A stretch of 64,000 nucleotides of DNA from Actinomadura flavalba DSM 45200 (GCF_000374305.1 NZ_KB894093.1:806001-870000), one strand, 5' to 3'. Shown: positions 34,242-43,806, counted from the stretch's first letter. The notes: generated by a model from the letters alone, not told the origin. A program made the numbers and translations.

Positions 34242-34273
34242 CGGGGCCGGACGGGCGCGCCCGTCCGGCCCCG
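34242..34273. terminator. 14-bp perfect hairpin, bidirectional terminator
   Basis: Arms 34242-34255 (CGGGGCCGGACGGG) and 34260-34273 around a 4-nt CGCG loop, between convergent PLD-like and HNH genes. Confidence 0.7.
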
Positions 34274-34278
34274 TGCCG

Positions 34279-34911
34279 TCAGCAGGAGTTGAGCATCGTG
34301 GTGAGGGCGTTCTTCTCGGCGGTGTCGACCGCGAGGGCGTAGTAGTACTTCACCTGCACCCACGCGCGGGCGTAGGTGCAGCGGAACCCGGCGCTCGGCG
34401 GCTGCCACTTGGCGGGGTCCTTGTCGCCCTTGGCCTGGTTGAGGGTGTCGGTGACGGCCCAGAGTTCGGGGCCGCCGAGGTCGTTGGCGTAGGCGCGGCG
34501 GCGGTCGGTCGTCCAGGTGTTCGCGCCGGACCGCCAGGCTTCGGCGAGCGGGACCATGTGGTCGATGTCGACGGCGGCGGCGCTGGTCCAGGTGCGGCCG
34601 TCGTAGGGCGAGTACCAGCTTCCCGACGTGGCGGCGCAGTTCGCGTCGGTCGTGACGCCCGTGCCGTCGCGCTTCAGGACGGTCTCGCGGGTGTTGCACG
34701 TCCCCGAGACGGTGATCCAGTGCGGGAACAGGTCGCGGCTGTAGCCGGACGAACTGCCCTCGGCGCGGACGGTGAGCGTCGCGAGCCGGGACTTGGCGGT
34801 GGCGGCGGACGGGATGTTGGGCGGGGTCGCGGCGGCGGGCGTGGCGGCGGTCGTGACGAGCACCGCGCCGAGCGCGAGGGACGTCGAGGAGACCGCGAGC
34901 AGGCGTCGCAT
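34279..34911 (-). CDS. Secreted HNH-family endonuclease (GmrSD/DUF1524-like)
   Basis: 210 aa. Signal peptide MRRLLAVSSTSLALGAVLV with cleavage near AAA-TP. The mature part has AAVDIDHMVPLAEAW (about residue 112-126), the D-H/N-H-type betabeta-alpha-metal motif of secreted DUF1524 nucleases, plus RRRAYANDL and LNQAKGDKDP that complete the fold. Cysteines at CNTRE, NCAAT, RCTYA and the C-terminal NSC probably form disulfides. It would degrade extracellular DNA for nutrient recycling. The gene is monocistronic between terminator and promoter region. Confidence 0.87.
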   Translation of the reverse strand: MRRLLAVSSTSLALGAVLVTTAATPAAATPPNIPSAATAKSRLATLTVRAEGSSSGYSRDLFPHWITVSGTCNTRETVLKRDGTGVTTDANCAATSGSWYSPYDGRTWTSAAAVDIDHMVPLAEAWRSGANTWTTDRRRAYANDLGGPELWAVTDTLNQAKGDKDPAKWQPPSAGFRCTYARAWVQVKYYYALAVDTAEKNALTTMLNSC

Positions 34912-35147
34912 CGGGGGCCCTTCTGCCGACGCCCGGCCGGGATGCGGGAGTCCCTGGGGGACGGGGACGACGGCAGTGCGACCCTGACATCCACGCCATA
35001 AGCCGCAAATGTTGACGTTTGCCTACGCGGCACGCGACGCCTGGTCGAACCTCGCCGTTCCCCCGTCCCCGCGAGCCCGCCCACCTGCGCCGACGCCCCC
35101 GCGGGCCGGCGCGGCGGGCCGTGTGAAGTTCTCGTGAACCGCCGGTG

Positions 35148-35177
35148 ACCGGCCGGACGGTGTGCCGTCCGGCCGGT
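35148..35177 (-). terminator. 13-bp perfect hairpin after the MFS gene
   Basis: Arms 35148-35160 (ACCGGCCGGACGG) and 35165-35177 with TGTG loop, 12 bp beyond the leftward stop. Confidence 0.7.
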
Positions 35178-35189
35178 GCGTGCGTGCGG

Positions 35190-36626
35190 TCAGGCCACGG
35201 GAACCGGCTCGTCGTGCGGTTCGGGCGCGGGCTCGCGGTGGCGCGGCAGCAGCGCGGCGGCGGGCAGGGCCAGCAGGGCGCCGGCGGCGAGCGTCCAGGT
35301 GGCGGCCTGCATCCCGTCGGCGGTGGCGGCGCGCAGCGCCGCGCCGGACAGCCCGTCCAGGTTCGCGTTGGCGATGCCGACCAGGACGGCGAGTCCCGCC
35401 CCGACGCCGACCTGGAGCGCGGTCGAGGACACGCCCGACGCCAGTCCCTGCTCCTCCTGCGGCACGCCGGTCCCGGCGGCGATCCACATGCTCTCGTAGG
35501 TGACGCCCATGCCGAGCCCGACGACGACGATGCCCGCGAGGACCGTCAGGTAGGACCCGTCCGCGACCAGGCCGGGCGCCAGGAGCGCGCCGCCGAGCGC
35601 GTTGAGCACGATTCCGGTGATCAGCGTGGCGCGGGTGCCGAAGCGGTGCACGAGCCGCTCGCTGACGAAGTTGCCCACGGTGATCGACAGCGTCGGGCCG
35701 AGGAACGCCAGCCCCGTCTGGAGCGCGGTGAACCCGAGCACGTTCTGGAAGTACAGCGTGAGGAAGAACGGGACGGCCTGCATCGTCAGGCCGAACACGA
35801 GGATGACGACGACCGCCGCGCTCAGCGCCCGGTTGCGGAACAGCCGCAGCGGCATCAGCGGGGTACGGCTGCGCGCCTGGACGAGCAGGAACACGGCGAG
35901 CAGCACCGGCGCGAGCACCGCCGCGACGACCACCTCGGCCGCCGACCAGCCGACCTCCGAGCCGTGCGCCACCGCGAAGATCAGCAGCGTGACCCCGGCG
36001 GTGCCGGTGAGCGTGCCGGGCAGGTCGACGCGTCCCCGCACGACCGGCCCGTCGGCGGGCAGCAGCGCGAACGCGGCGACGAGACCGACGAGCGTGAGCG
36101 GGACGTTGACGAAGAACACCGCCTCCCACCCGAACGCCTGGGTGAGCACGCCGCCCGCCAGCGAACCGGCGGTGAGCCCGCCCGCGCCCGCCATCGCCCA
36201 CACCGTCAGCGCGCGGTTGCGCTCGGCGCCCTCGGCGAACGTGGTGTTCACCAGCGACAGCACGGCCGGGAACAGGACGGCGCCGCCGAGGCCCTGGACG
36301 ACGCGCGCCGCCAGCAGCACCTCCGGCGATCCGGCCAGGCCGCCCGCCAGGGACGCCACCCCGTACAGGACCATGCCGGTCACGAACATCCGGCGCCGTC
36401 CGAGCAGGTCCGACAACCGCCCGCCGAGCAGCAGGAACCCGCCGTACAGGACGGCGTACGCGCTCACCACCCATTGCAGGGCGTGCGCGGAGAAACCGAC
36501 GTCGGCCGCGATGTCGGGCAGCGCCACGAAGATGATCGTGAAGTCGAGACTGATGATCAGGTGGCCGAGGGCCAGCAGCGCGAGGCTCCAGCCGGGACGG
36601 CGGGAACGCTGGGCGGGCGTGGACAC
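35190..36626 (-). CDS. MFS transporter, DHA2-type multidrug exporter
   Basis: 478 aa with about 14 predicted membrane segments. LISLDFTIIFVALPDIAADVG in segment 1 and GRLSDLLGRRRMF in the 2-3 loop are the drug:H+ antiporter signatures of the DHA2 (EmrB/QacA) family. It would export a toxic or self-made compound using the proton gradient. No regulator is directly adjacent: the neighbours are a secreted nuclease and a desaturase. A strong terminator follows. Substrate unknown. Confidence 0.9.
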   Translation of the reverse strand: MSTPAQRSRRPGWSLALLALGHLIISLDFTIIFVALPDIAADVGFSAHALQWVVSAYAVLYGGFLLLGGRLSDLLGRRRMFVTGMVLYGVASLAGGLAGSPEVLLAARVVQGLGGAVLFPAVLSLVNTTFAEGAERNRALTVWAMAGAGGLTAGSLAGGVLTQAFGWEAVFFVNVPLTLVGLVAAFALLPADGPVVRGRVDLPGTLTGTAGVTLLIFAVAHGSEVGWSAAEVVVAAVLAPVLLAVFLLVQARSRTPLMPLRLFRNRALSAAVVVILVFGLTMQAVPFFLTLYFQNVLGFTALQTGLAFLGPTLSITVGNFVSERLVHRFGTRATLITGIVLNALGGALLAPGLVADGSYLTVLAGIVVVGLGMGVTYESMWIAAGTGVPQEEQGLASGVSSTALQVGVGAGLAVLVGIANANLDGLSGAALRAATADGMQAATWTLAAGALLALPAAALLPRHREPAPEPHDEPVPVA

Positions 36627-36756
36627 GGGGAACTCCTACCGGGTGCGTCGAACGTCAGGTGCGAACACCGCAAACGCTAGGAAGACACCTGGTGGGAGCA
36701 CATCGGGCGGCGGCCCGAAGTGGATCTAGGTCGTTGGTCCTCCGCCTCCCGGACGA

Positions 36757-37707
36757 TCAGCCGCGGCGGGCCTCCCGCCGGGCCTGACGCTCGGCGCGCC
36801 GGTCCTCGAAGCGGGTGGCGGCCTGGTCGAGGCCGTCCAGGAACGCGGCCAGCTCGTCGCGGGCCTGCTCGGCCTCGGCGTCCAGGCCGGTCAGCTCGAA
36901 CACGCCCCACTTGCGCAGGATGGGCTGGACGACCTCGTCGTGGTGCAGGCGCAGGTCGTAGATGCCCGCGTTCGCGATGGCGACGGACTTGCGCAGGAAG
37001 CCGTCGATCGTGTTGCCCGGCATCTCGAACGTCGTCACGACGTCCTTGACGGCCCGGAGCGTCTGGCTCGGGTCGGCCTCGAAGGCCGCGCCGATGAAGT
37101 TCCGGTAGAAGATCATGTGCAGGTTCTCGTCCTTGGCGACGCGCGCCATCATCCGCTCGCAGAGCGGGTCGCCGGACGCCTTGCCGGTGTTGCGGTGCGA
37201 GACGCGGGTCGCCAGCTCCTGGAACGCGACGTAGGTCGCGCCGCGCAGCAGGTCGGCCCCGTACGGCATCGCGTAGCCGACCTGGAGGTGCGCCATCCTG
37301 GCGCGTTCCAGCGCGACCGGGTCGATGGCGCGGGTGACCGTCAGGTAGTCGCGGATGACGATGCCGTGCCGGTCCTCCTCGGCCGTCCACCGGTTCGTCC
37401 AGTAGCCGTAGGCGCCCTCCTGGCCGAAGACGCTGCGCAGCGCGAAGTGGTAGCCGGGCAGGTTGTCCTCGGTGAGCAGGTTGACCAGCAGCGCCTCGCG
37501 CGACTCGGGCGTCACCTTGGAGTCGCCGGGCTCCCAGCCCTCGCCGCCGAGCACGCCGGCGTAGGTGCGCCCGTCGCTGTAGGGGACGTACTCGTGCGGG
37601 AACCACTCCTCGGCCGTCGCCACATGGCGGTCGACCTCCTTCTCCACGACCGGTTCGAGCTCGCGGAACAGCTCGACTTCGGACTTGGACACCGGCGCGA
37701 TCGACAT
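36757..37707 (-). CDS. Acyl-ACP desaturase (soluble diiron, DesA-like)
   Basis: 316 aa soluble ferritin-like protein. Diiron motifs EEDRHG (about residue 108) and DENLHM (about 195), with ligand Glu residues in helices near the start (LTEDNLPGYH) and in FQELATRVSHRNTG, match plant-type stearoyl-ACP desaturases and mycobacterial DesA. It would introduce a double bond into acyl-ACP using ferredoxin and O2. ATG 37707 has AAGGGG 5 nt upstream, preferred over GTG 37713. A 6-2-6 palindrome lies about 92 bp upstream (37799-37812). Confidence 0.92.
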   Translation of the reverse strand: MSIAPVSKSEVELFRELEPVVEKEVDRHVATAEEWFPHEYVPYSDGRTYAGVLGGEGWEPGDSKVTPESREALLVNLLTEDNLPGYHFALRSVFGQEGAYGYWTNRWTAEEDRHGIVIRDYLTVTRAIDPVALERARMAHLQVGYAMPYGADLLRGATYVAFQELATRVSHRNTGKASGDPLCERMMARVAKDENLHMIFYRNFIGAAFEADPSQTLRAVKDVVTTFEMPGNTIDGFLRKSVAIANAGIYDLRLHHDEVVQPILRKWGVFELTGLDAEAEQARDELAAFLDGLDQAATRFEDRRAERQARREARRG

Positions 37708-37798
37708 GCACACCCCTTACACGGACGACGGGTGCCTCAGCGTAGCCACGCCCGCGCTGACGCTCTTGTCAGTTACGCACGTCACATCCGCCCGATTA

Positions 37799-37812
37799 GT
37801 CACCTTGGTGAC
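37799..37812. promoter_or_regulatory. Palindromic operator-like site upstream of the desaturase
   Basis: GTCACC-TT-GGTGAC, perfect arms, flanked by TTA/TTG-type bases. A repressor controlling fatty-acid desaturation is plausible. Confidence 0.4.
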
Positions 37813-38018
37813 AAGACACGCGGCCCCCGCGCCGGGCGAGCGGCCGCCCGGCCCGCTAGCCGATCGTCTCCGCTCAGGGCAGGACGGAACCTGCCAAAGA
37901 ACCGGACACCGAATCGAAGATCGGCATCAAATGCCCGTCAAGTGCTCGCGGAAGGGCGGGGACGCGGACTATAACCGCAGCACGCGTCACTCGGCCCCTC
38001 TCCCTCAGGAGCTCCCGC
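37813..38018. other. Promoter region of the lysozyme gene
   Basis: The 37708-38018 gap (311 bp) holds the operator above and, near 37970, TATAAC as a possible -10 for the lysozyme gene 49 bp upstream of its ATG. No good -35 is seen. Confidence 0.35.
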
Positions 38019-38825
38019 ATGGCCAGGATTCTCGCGCTCTCCCTCATCCTTTCCGGCGGTCTCGCGGCGAGCGCGCTCGCCGCGCCCGGCGCCGCCGCCG
38101 CACCCGCCGACGGCCCCGACCGGCACTGGCTCGGCTCGCAGATCGCCAAGCGGGAACCGGCCGCGCGGCGGGCGCCCGCCGCCGGGGTGCTCGCCGTCCC
38201 GCAGACGCCCGGACTCGACGTCAGCTCGTGGCAGGGAAACGTCAACTGGGCGTCCGTCGCCGCCAACGGCGCCAAATTCGCCTACGTCAAGGCGACCGAA
38301 TCCACCGGATACCGCAATCCGTACTTCGCGCAGCAGTACAACGGTTCCTACAACGCCGGGCTGATCCGCGGCGCCTACCATTTCGCGGTGCCGAACATCT
38401 CGTCCGGCGCCGTCCAGGCCGACTACTTCGTCAACAACGGCGGCGGCTGGTCGGCCGACGGCCGGACGCTGCCCGGCCTGCTCGACGTCGAGTGGAACCC
38501 CTACGGCGCCGCCTGCTACGGGCTCTCCCAGACCGCGATGGTGAACTGGATTCGCGCGTTCAGCGACCGCTACCGCGCCCGCACCGGCCGCTACCCCGCG
38601 ATCTACACCTCCACGAGCTGGTGGACGCAGTGCACCGGCAACCTCGGCGGCTTCGCCACCACGAACCCGCTCATGATCGCCAACTACAACGGCACCCCGG
38701 GTCCGATGCCCTTCAACTGGACCTACCAGACGATCTGGCAGTGGTCCGACCGCGGCGTCTTCCCCGGCGACCAGAACTACTTCAACGGCGACCTGACCCG
38801 CCTCCGCGCCTTCGCCCGGAGCTGA
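38019..38825 (+). CDS. Secreted GH25 lysozyme (muramidase)
   Basis: 268 aa. Signal peptide MARILALSLILSGGLAASALA with cleavage near AAA-AP, then a short pro-like segment to about residue 60. The GH25 barrel begins PGLDVSSWQGNVNW; catalytic Asp/Glu are in LDVSSWQG and LLDVEWNPYG (about 155), with IWQWSDRG at the C-terminal end of the fold. It cleaves the MurNAc-GlcNAc bond in peptidoglycan, including O-acetylated forms in related Chalaropsis-type enzymes. Single domain, no wall-binding repeats. ATG 38019 follows TCAGGAGCTCCC (AGGAG). Confidence 0.92.
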   Translation: MARILALSLILSGGLAASALAAPGAAAAPADGPDRHWLGSQIAKREPAARRAPAAGVLAVPQTPGLDVSSWQGNVNWASVAANGAKFAYVKATESTGYRNPYFAQQYNGSYNAGLIRGAYHFAVPNISSGAVQADYFVNNGGGWSADGRTLPGLLDVEWNPYGAACYGLSQTAMVNWIRAFSDRYRARTGRYPAIYTSTSWWTQCTGNLGGFATTNPLMIANYNGTPGPMPFNWTYQTIWQWSDRGVFPGDQNYFNGDLTRLRAFARS

Positions 38826-38835
38826 CCGCGCCCTT

Positions 38836-38870
38836 CGCCCCCGCCCGGGATTCAGACCGGGGCGGGGGCG
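38836..38870. terminator. GC-rich hairpin between convergent genes
   Basis: CGCCCCCGCCCGG (38836-38848) pairs with 38857-38870 with one bulge. It overlaps the last codons of the reductase gene. Confidence 0.5.
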
Positions 38871-39895
38871 GAGACGGCGTGGTCGACGCCGTGGGCGCTC
38901 AGCGACGCGAGGAACGAGCCGGGCCGCAGCGCCTGGGACGCGGTGAGCGCGCCCGGCAACGGCGGCGCGGCGAGCAGGCGGACGGCGGTCTCCACCGCCG
39001 TGACGGCCGTGGTGCCGTAGGTGTCCCGGCCGCGGAGCGTGACGCGGGCGCGGGCGCCGGACGTCGCCAGCGCGTCCAGCAGGTAGGTGAAGCGCTGGGC
39101 GGCACGGGCGCCCGGGTCGGGGCCGTCCGGCAGGGCGGCGATGGACTCGGCGGGCGGCGGGGCCGCGCTCAGGCGGGAGCGCAGGTCGGCGTCGACGACG
39201 GCCGTCAGGTTCCGGACGGGCGTCGCCCGCGGGATCGTGACGACCTCGGGGAGCGGGAAGCGGGCCGTCCGGACGGCCGCGCCGTCCGGAAGCAGGACCT
39301 CGGCGGGTTCCGGGGCGGCCTCCGTCCAGGCGCCGTCGCGGTAGCTGACGCCGCCGGACCGGATGTCGTCCATGCCCTCGACCAGGGAGCGCAGCGAGCC
39401 CCGGGACGAGGTGCCGCCCTCGACCACGTGCGTGATGAACAGCGAGTCGAGCGGGCCGAGCCGGTCGGAGAGCAGACGGGCCGCCAGGTCGGGGAGCAGG
39501 CAGCCGTCGGTGGCGGCGGGGACGGCCGTGACGCCCGCGCGGCGGGCCGCGTCGTCCATCGCGTCCAGGACCCACCGGACGTGGCGCTGCTCGCCGGAGG
39601 TGTCGGTGTAGTGGCAGCCCGCGGCCAGCGCCGCGCGCAGGACCGGCGGGCCCAGCCGGGCGAAGGGGCCCGCGCAGTCGATGACGGCGCGGGCGTCCGC
39701 GAAGGCGTGCGCCAGGGCCTCCTCGTCGGCGGTGTCGGCGACGCGGACCGTCTCGGGCAGGTCGGCGCGGCGGGCCGCCTCCCGCAGCCGCGCCGCCGAG
39801 CGGCCCACCAGCAGCGGGCGCAGACCCCGCCGCCGTAGTTCCGCCAGGACCAGGCCGCCCTGGTAACCGCTCGCTCCGAACACCGCGACCGCCAT
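38852..39895 (-). CDS. Saccharopine dehydrogenase-like NADP-binding protein (trans-acting enoyl reductase type)
   Basis: 347 aa. N-terminal Rossmann motif VFGASGYQGGLVL, second-strand Arg in LVGRSAARL (NADP preference) and DCAGPFARLG, CHYTDTSGEQ motifs match the saccharopine-dehydrogenase-like family that includes mycobacterial trans-acting enoyl reductases. The C-terminal TYGTTAVTAVET is also typical. Substrate unknown. ATG 39895 is favoured over GTG 39898. It is divergent from an AraC regulator, with a GCATCCA...TGGATGC inverted repeat between them. Confidence 0.8.
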   Translation of the reverse strand: MAVAVFGASGYQGGLVLAELRRRGLRPLLVGRSAARLREAARRADLPETVRVADTADEEALAHAFADARAVIDCAGPFARLGPPVLRAALAAGCHYTDTSGEQRHVRWVLDAMDDAARRAGVTAVPAATDGCLLPDLAARLLSDRLGPLDSLFITHVVEGGTSSRGSLRSLVEGMDDIRSGGVSYRDGAWTEAAPEPAEVLLPDGAAVRTARFPLPEVVTIPRATPVRNLTAVVDADLRSRLSAAPPPAESIAALPDGPDPGARAAQRFTYLLDALATSGARARVTLRGRDTYGTTAVTAVETAVRLLAAPPLPGALTASQALRPGSFLASLSAHGVDHAVSAPAPV

Positions 39896-40002
39896 CACGC
39901 CACCCCACCCTGAGAGTTCGACCGGCTACCCAACGTAGCATCATCCCGAGACGTTGCATCCATGGAAAAGATGATTCCCTGTTCCATCGTCTTGATAGGT
40001 GG

Positions 40003-40929
40003 ATGCGTGCTAGATTGCGGAGTGTGGACGTCCTGTCAGACGTGATCAGCTCGGTCAGCGCCGGGCGGCCGCACTGCCGCCGGGTGACGCACCGCGCCCC
40101 GTTCGGGCAGTGGTTCCCCGCCGTCGCCGGGGCGGGCTTCCATCTGGTCCTGCGCGGATCGTGCGTGCTCGTCACCGACGACGGCGCGGTCCTCCCGCTG
40201 CGCACCGGCGACATCGTGCTGCTGCCCTCGGGCCGGGCGCACGGCCTGGCCGACCGCGGCGGGACGCCGATGAGCGAGCGGCCGCCCGAGGGCGGCGGGG
40301 ACGCAGAGGGCGAGGAGTCCACGGCCCTGCTCTGCGGGGCCTACATCCTCGACCAGCCCCGCCCGCACCCCCTGCTCGACGACCTGCCGGACGTGCTGCG
40401 CTTCCCCGCGCGGATCGGGCGGCACCCGTCGCTGAACGCCGCCGTGGGCCTGCTCGCCCAGGAGGCGGAGTCGCCCGCGCAGGGCAGCGGCGCCGCGGTG
40501 CCCGCGCTGCTCGACCTCGTCCTGCTCTACCTCCTGCGCGCCTGGTTCGACGAGCGGCGCGAGGACGACGGCTGGGCGGCGGCCCTGCACGACCCGGCGG
40601 TCACGGCGGCGCTGGACGCGCTGCACGGCGAGCCCGCCCGGCCGTGGACGGTCGCCGACCTCGGCCGCCGCGCGGGCCTGTCCCGCGCCGCGTTCGCGCG
40701 GCGGTTCACGACGACGGTGGGCCAGCCGCCGCTGACGTACCTCACCGGGTGGCGGATGATCCTGGCGGCCCGGCTGCTGCGCGAGCCGGACGCGTCCCTG
40801 CGCCGCGTCGCGCTGGACGTCGGCTACACGTCGGAGTTCACGTTCGCGCACGCCTTCAAGCGGGAGTACGGCGTCCCGCCGGGCGAGTACCGGCGGGCGT
40901 GCCGGGCGGACGCCGGAGCGCCGGTATGA
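40003..40929 (+). CDS. AraC family transcriptional regulator with cupin sensor
   Basis: 308 aa. N-terminal cupin-like effector domain (about residues 8-130: LRTGDIVLLPSGRAHGL) and two C-terminal HTHs (about 205-300) with LGRRAGLSRAAFARRF and VALDVGYTSEFTFAHAFKRE, the AraC signature. Likely activator or repressor of the divergent reductase gene. Start uncertain: ATG 40003 has AGG 3 nt upstream; GTG 40024 is the alternative and gives 301 aa. Confidence 0.88.
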   Translation: MRARLRSVDVLSDVISSVSAGRPHCRRVTHRAPFGQWFPAVAGAGFHLVLRGSCVLVTDDGAVLPLRTGDIVLLPSGRAHGLADRGGTPMSERPPEGGGDAEGEESTALLCGAYILDQPRPHPLLDDLPDVLRFPARIGRHPSLNAAVGLLAQEAESPAQGSGAAVPALLDLVLLYLLRAWFDERREDDGWAAALHDPAVTAALDALHGEPARPWTVADLGRRAGLSRAAFARRFTTTVGQPPLTYLTGWRMILAARLLREPDASLRRVALDVGYTSEFTFAHAFKREYGVPPGEYRRACRADAGAPV

Positions 40930-40949
40930 CCCGGCGCCCCTGCGGCGGG

Positions 40950-43691
40950 TCAGGCCGAGTCGGCCGGCTCCAGCGGATACCGCCCCGGTTTCAGCCGGGT
41001 GAGCAGTTCGGAGCGGCGCCCCACGTCGAGCTTGCGGTAGACGCGGGTGAGGTGCTGTTCGACGGTGCTCACCGTGATGAACAGCTTGCCCGCGATCTGC
41101 CGGTTGGTGTCGCCGTGCGCGGCGAGCACCGCGACGCGCCGCTCCGCCTCGCTGAGCACCTCCAGGGCGCCGCCCTCGGGCGCCGGAACGGCGGGCACGG
41201 GACGGCTCGCGGTGCCGTGCGCGACGAACCCGTGGCGGCGGCCGAGCTCCTGCGCCCGGCTCTCCATGGCCTGCGCCCCCGCCTCGTCACCGAGCTGGAG
41301 GTGGGCGCGCCGCAGCTCGGCGCAGGCGCGGGCGAGCCCGTACAGGTCGTCCACGTCCTCCAGTTCCGCGACGGCCTCCTCCAGCAGCGCCCGGCGCTGC
41401 TCCACGCATCCGGCGGTGAGCGCGAGGACGCGCAGCAGCCCGCCCCGCGCGCCGTAGGTGCGTTCCAGCTCGCGCTGCGCCAGCGCGCGGGCGCCGTCGC
41501 GGTCACCGAGCGTCAGCAGCGCGTCGGCCGCGTCCGCCGCCCACGGCACGACGCTGGTGAGCAGGCCCCATTCGGCCATCGTGTCGCCGCAGCTCTGGAA
41601 GTCGTCCAGGGCGGCGTGCGGGCGGCCGGTGGCGAGGTGGTAGCGGCCCCGGGCGTGCAGGAAGTGGACGCCGCCGAGCGTCCGCAGCCCCGCCTCCGGC
41701 ACGGCCGCCCGCGCCAGTGCGCCCGCCTGCTCGTACCGGCCCATGGCGGTCTTGGCGACGATCGAGTTGGCGAGCGGCAGCATGACGGCGGCGCCCCAGC
41801 CGTCGAGCGTGATGAGGTCGAGGGCCTGGTCGGCGTGGCGTTCGGCGTCGGCCACCCGCCCCCGGCGCAGGTCCGCGGTGGAGCGCAGCGTCAGCAGCAT
41901 CGCCGTCCACGTCGGGGCGGAGCGGTCCGCCAGCTCGGCCAGCAGCGAGTCGCACCAGTGCTCGGCGTCGGCGAGGCGGTTCTCGTAGATGAGCGCCACC
42001 AGGGCGGCGCTGATCGTGAAGATGCCCTCGTCGTCCAGGCGGGCGCCCTGGAGCACCTGTTCGGCCAGGGTGAGGCTCACCTCCCCGCAGCTCCCGTGCA
42101 GCACGGAGCTGAGCAGCAGCGCGGCGCGCTTGGGCCCGCTGCGCCGGGCGGGCGAGGTGCCCGGCGGGCCGTCGGCGTCCCGCGCGCCCCGGTGCAGGTC
42201 GGGGTAGAAGCAGCCCAGCCAGGTCTCGACGGCGTGCGCCGCTCCGTCGGCGCGTCCGGCGAGCGCCTCCACCAGCGCGTGGACGAGGTCGAGACGGCCG
42301 AACCAGAGCAGGTAGATGAGCAGCGAGGCGCTGTCGCCCCGGGTGAGGCGTCCGGCGATGGCGTGGCCGACCGCGTCGTTGAGGTAGCGGCCCGCCGACA
42401 CCGGGTTGGTGCGCCACAGCGTCCGCAGCAGCGCCAGCGTGACGGGGGCGCGTTCGTCCTCGTGGGCGCAGGCGTTCAGCGCCGCGCGCAGCAGCGTGAC
42501 GGCGCCGCTGTTGTCGTCGCGCAGCAGGGCCTGCTCGGCGGCGCGGAGCAGCAGCGGCGGCACCCAGGGTTCGCCGGTGGGCCTGCCGCGGATGAGGTGC
42601 CCGGCGACCTGCGCGGGTAAGGCACCCCAGTCGTGGAGCAGGCGGGCGAGGTGGGTGTGCGCCTCGGCGCGGCGTTCGGGCGCCCAGCCCGCCAGCACCG
42701 CCGCGCGGACGGCGGGGTCGCGGTAGCGGCCGTCGTCGAGCAGCAGGCCGGTCGCGACGAGTTCGCCTAGGGCGCGCGCACCGGTGACGCGGTCCACGCC
42801 GAGCAGTTCCGCGACGAGTTCCTCGGTGGCGGGCCGGTCACCGAGCAGCGCCACCATCCGCGCCGCGTTCTGCGAGGTGTGCTCGCAGCGCAGTAGGCAG
42901 AGGCCGACGGCGTGCGCGAACTCCGGCCCGGGGACGAGGTCGCCCGCGCCCCCGGCGCGGGCGAGATGCTCTTCGGCGAGGGTGCGGAGCAGGAGCGGGT
43001 TCCCGCCGGTCAGCTCCTGGGCGCGTTCGGCCTGCGCGGCGGTGGGCGCGGCGCCGAGGAACTGTTCGAGCAGGCGGGCGGTGGCGCCGAGGGTGAGCCT
43101 GCGCAGCCGCACGTGGCGGCTGCGGGGCTCGCGCAGCAGATCGGCCTGGAAGCAGCGGTACTCACTACTGGAGTGCTCGCTGTCGCTGAGCAGCATCATG
43201 ACGCGGGAGAAGCGCAGTCGGCGGGCGAGGTAGAGGAGGCAGACGAGCGAGGGGACGTCGGCGTAGCCGGCGTCGTCCAGGCACAGCGCGACGGGCCGGG
43301 TGCGGCCCAGTTCGGCGAGCATTCCCGCCACGGCGTGCAGCAGGTCCATCTCTCTGCGGGCCGTCACGTCGAAACCGCCCGCGGTCCACGGGAAGGGGCG
43401 GTCGCCGAGGACGGCGCGGGCGGCGGCGACGTCGGGGTCGGCGGTGTTCTCGACGGCGGCGACGAACTGGCCGATGACCCCGAGGGGAATCCCCGTCTCG
43501 GTCCGCGACGCCGCGGCCTTGAGCACGAGGACTCCGGCGCGGCGCATCTGCGCGCCGCACAGTTCGAGCAGTTCGGTCTTTCCACTGGCGACCGGGCCGC
43601 TGATCACGGTGACGGCGCCGGAACCGGAATCTCTTTCGGTCCACAGTGGATTGAGGCGGCGGATTTCTCGGTCACGCTCCACGAGGCTCAT
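40950..43691 (-). CDS. LAL-type LuxR family regulator, probable pathway regulator of the PKS cluster
   Basis: 913 aa. ATPase domain with Walker A GPVASGKT (residues 32-39) and Walker B ALCLDDAGYAD (about 130), long helical TPR-like middle, and LuxR HTH at about 845-895 (LSEAERRVAVLAAHGDTNRQ, STVEQHLTRVYRKL). LAL regulators at cluster borders commonly activate polyketide operons. ATG 43691 has AGGGGG 5 nt upstream. The hairpin at 43772-43806 isolates it from the leftward ABM-SDR-MFS operon, so it has its own promoter in the 43692-43771 gap. Confidence 0.9.
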   Translation of the reverse strand: MSLVERDREIRRLNPLWTERDSGSGAVTVISGPVASGKTELLELCGAQMRRAGVLVLKAAASRTETGIPLGVIGQFVAAVENTADPDVAAARAVLGDRPFPWTAGGFDVTARREMDLLHAVAGMLAELGRTRPVALCLDDAGYADVPSLVCLLYLARRLRFSRVMMLLSDSEHSSSEYRCFQADLLREPRSRHVRLRRLTLGATARLLEQFLGAAPTAAQAERAQELTGGNPLLLRTLAEEHLARAGGAGDLVPGPEFAHAVGLCLLRCEHTSQNAARMVALLGDRPATEELVAELLGVDRVTGARALGELVATGLLLDDGRYRDPAVRAAVLAGWAPERRAEAHTHLARLLHDWGALPAQVAGHLIRGRPTGEPWVPPLLLRAAEQALLRDDNSGAVTLLRAALNACAHEDERAPVTLALLRTLWRTNPVSAGRYLNDAVGHAIAGRLTRGDSASLLIYLLWFGRLDLVHALVEALAGRADGAAHAVETWLGCFYPDLHRGARDADGPPGTSPARRSGPKRAALLLSSVLHGSCGEVSLTLAEQVLQGARLDDEGIFTISAALVALIYENRLADAEHWCDSLLAELADRSAPTWTAMLLTLRSTADLRRGRVADAERHADQALDLITLDGWGAAVMLPLANSIVAKTAMGRYEQAGALARAAVPEAGLRTLGGVHFLHARGRYHLATGRPHAALDDFQSCGDTMAEWGLLTSVVPWAADAADALLTLGDRDGARALAQRELERTYGARGGLLRVLALTAGCVEQRRALLEEAVAELEDVDDLYGLARACAELRRAHLQLGDEAGAQAMESRAQELGRRHGFVAHGTASRPVPAVPAPEGGALEVLSEAERRVAVLAAHGDTNRQIAGKLFITVSTVEQHLTRVYRKLDVGRRSELLTRLKPGRYPLEPADSA

Positions 43692-43771
43692 GCATCCCCC
43701 TGATGCCGTGCAACATTGCGGGTGTTGACTTTCCGTAACCTCGGAACTCGTTATTCGGGCGGAAACGAACG

Positions 43772-43806
43772 CGCACTCTCCTCCCGGGTGCCGGGAGGAG
43801 AGTGCG
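43772..43806 (-). terminator. 16-bp perfect hairpin downstream of the ABM-domain gene
   Basis: Arms 43772-43787 (CGCACTCTCCTCCCGG) and 43791-43806 with a 3-nt loop. It is the strongest terminator-like hairpin in the window. Confidence 0.75.
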
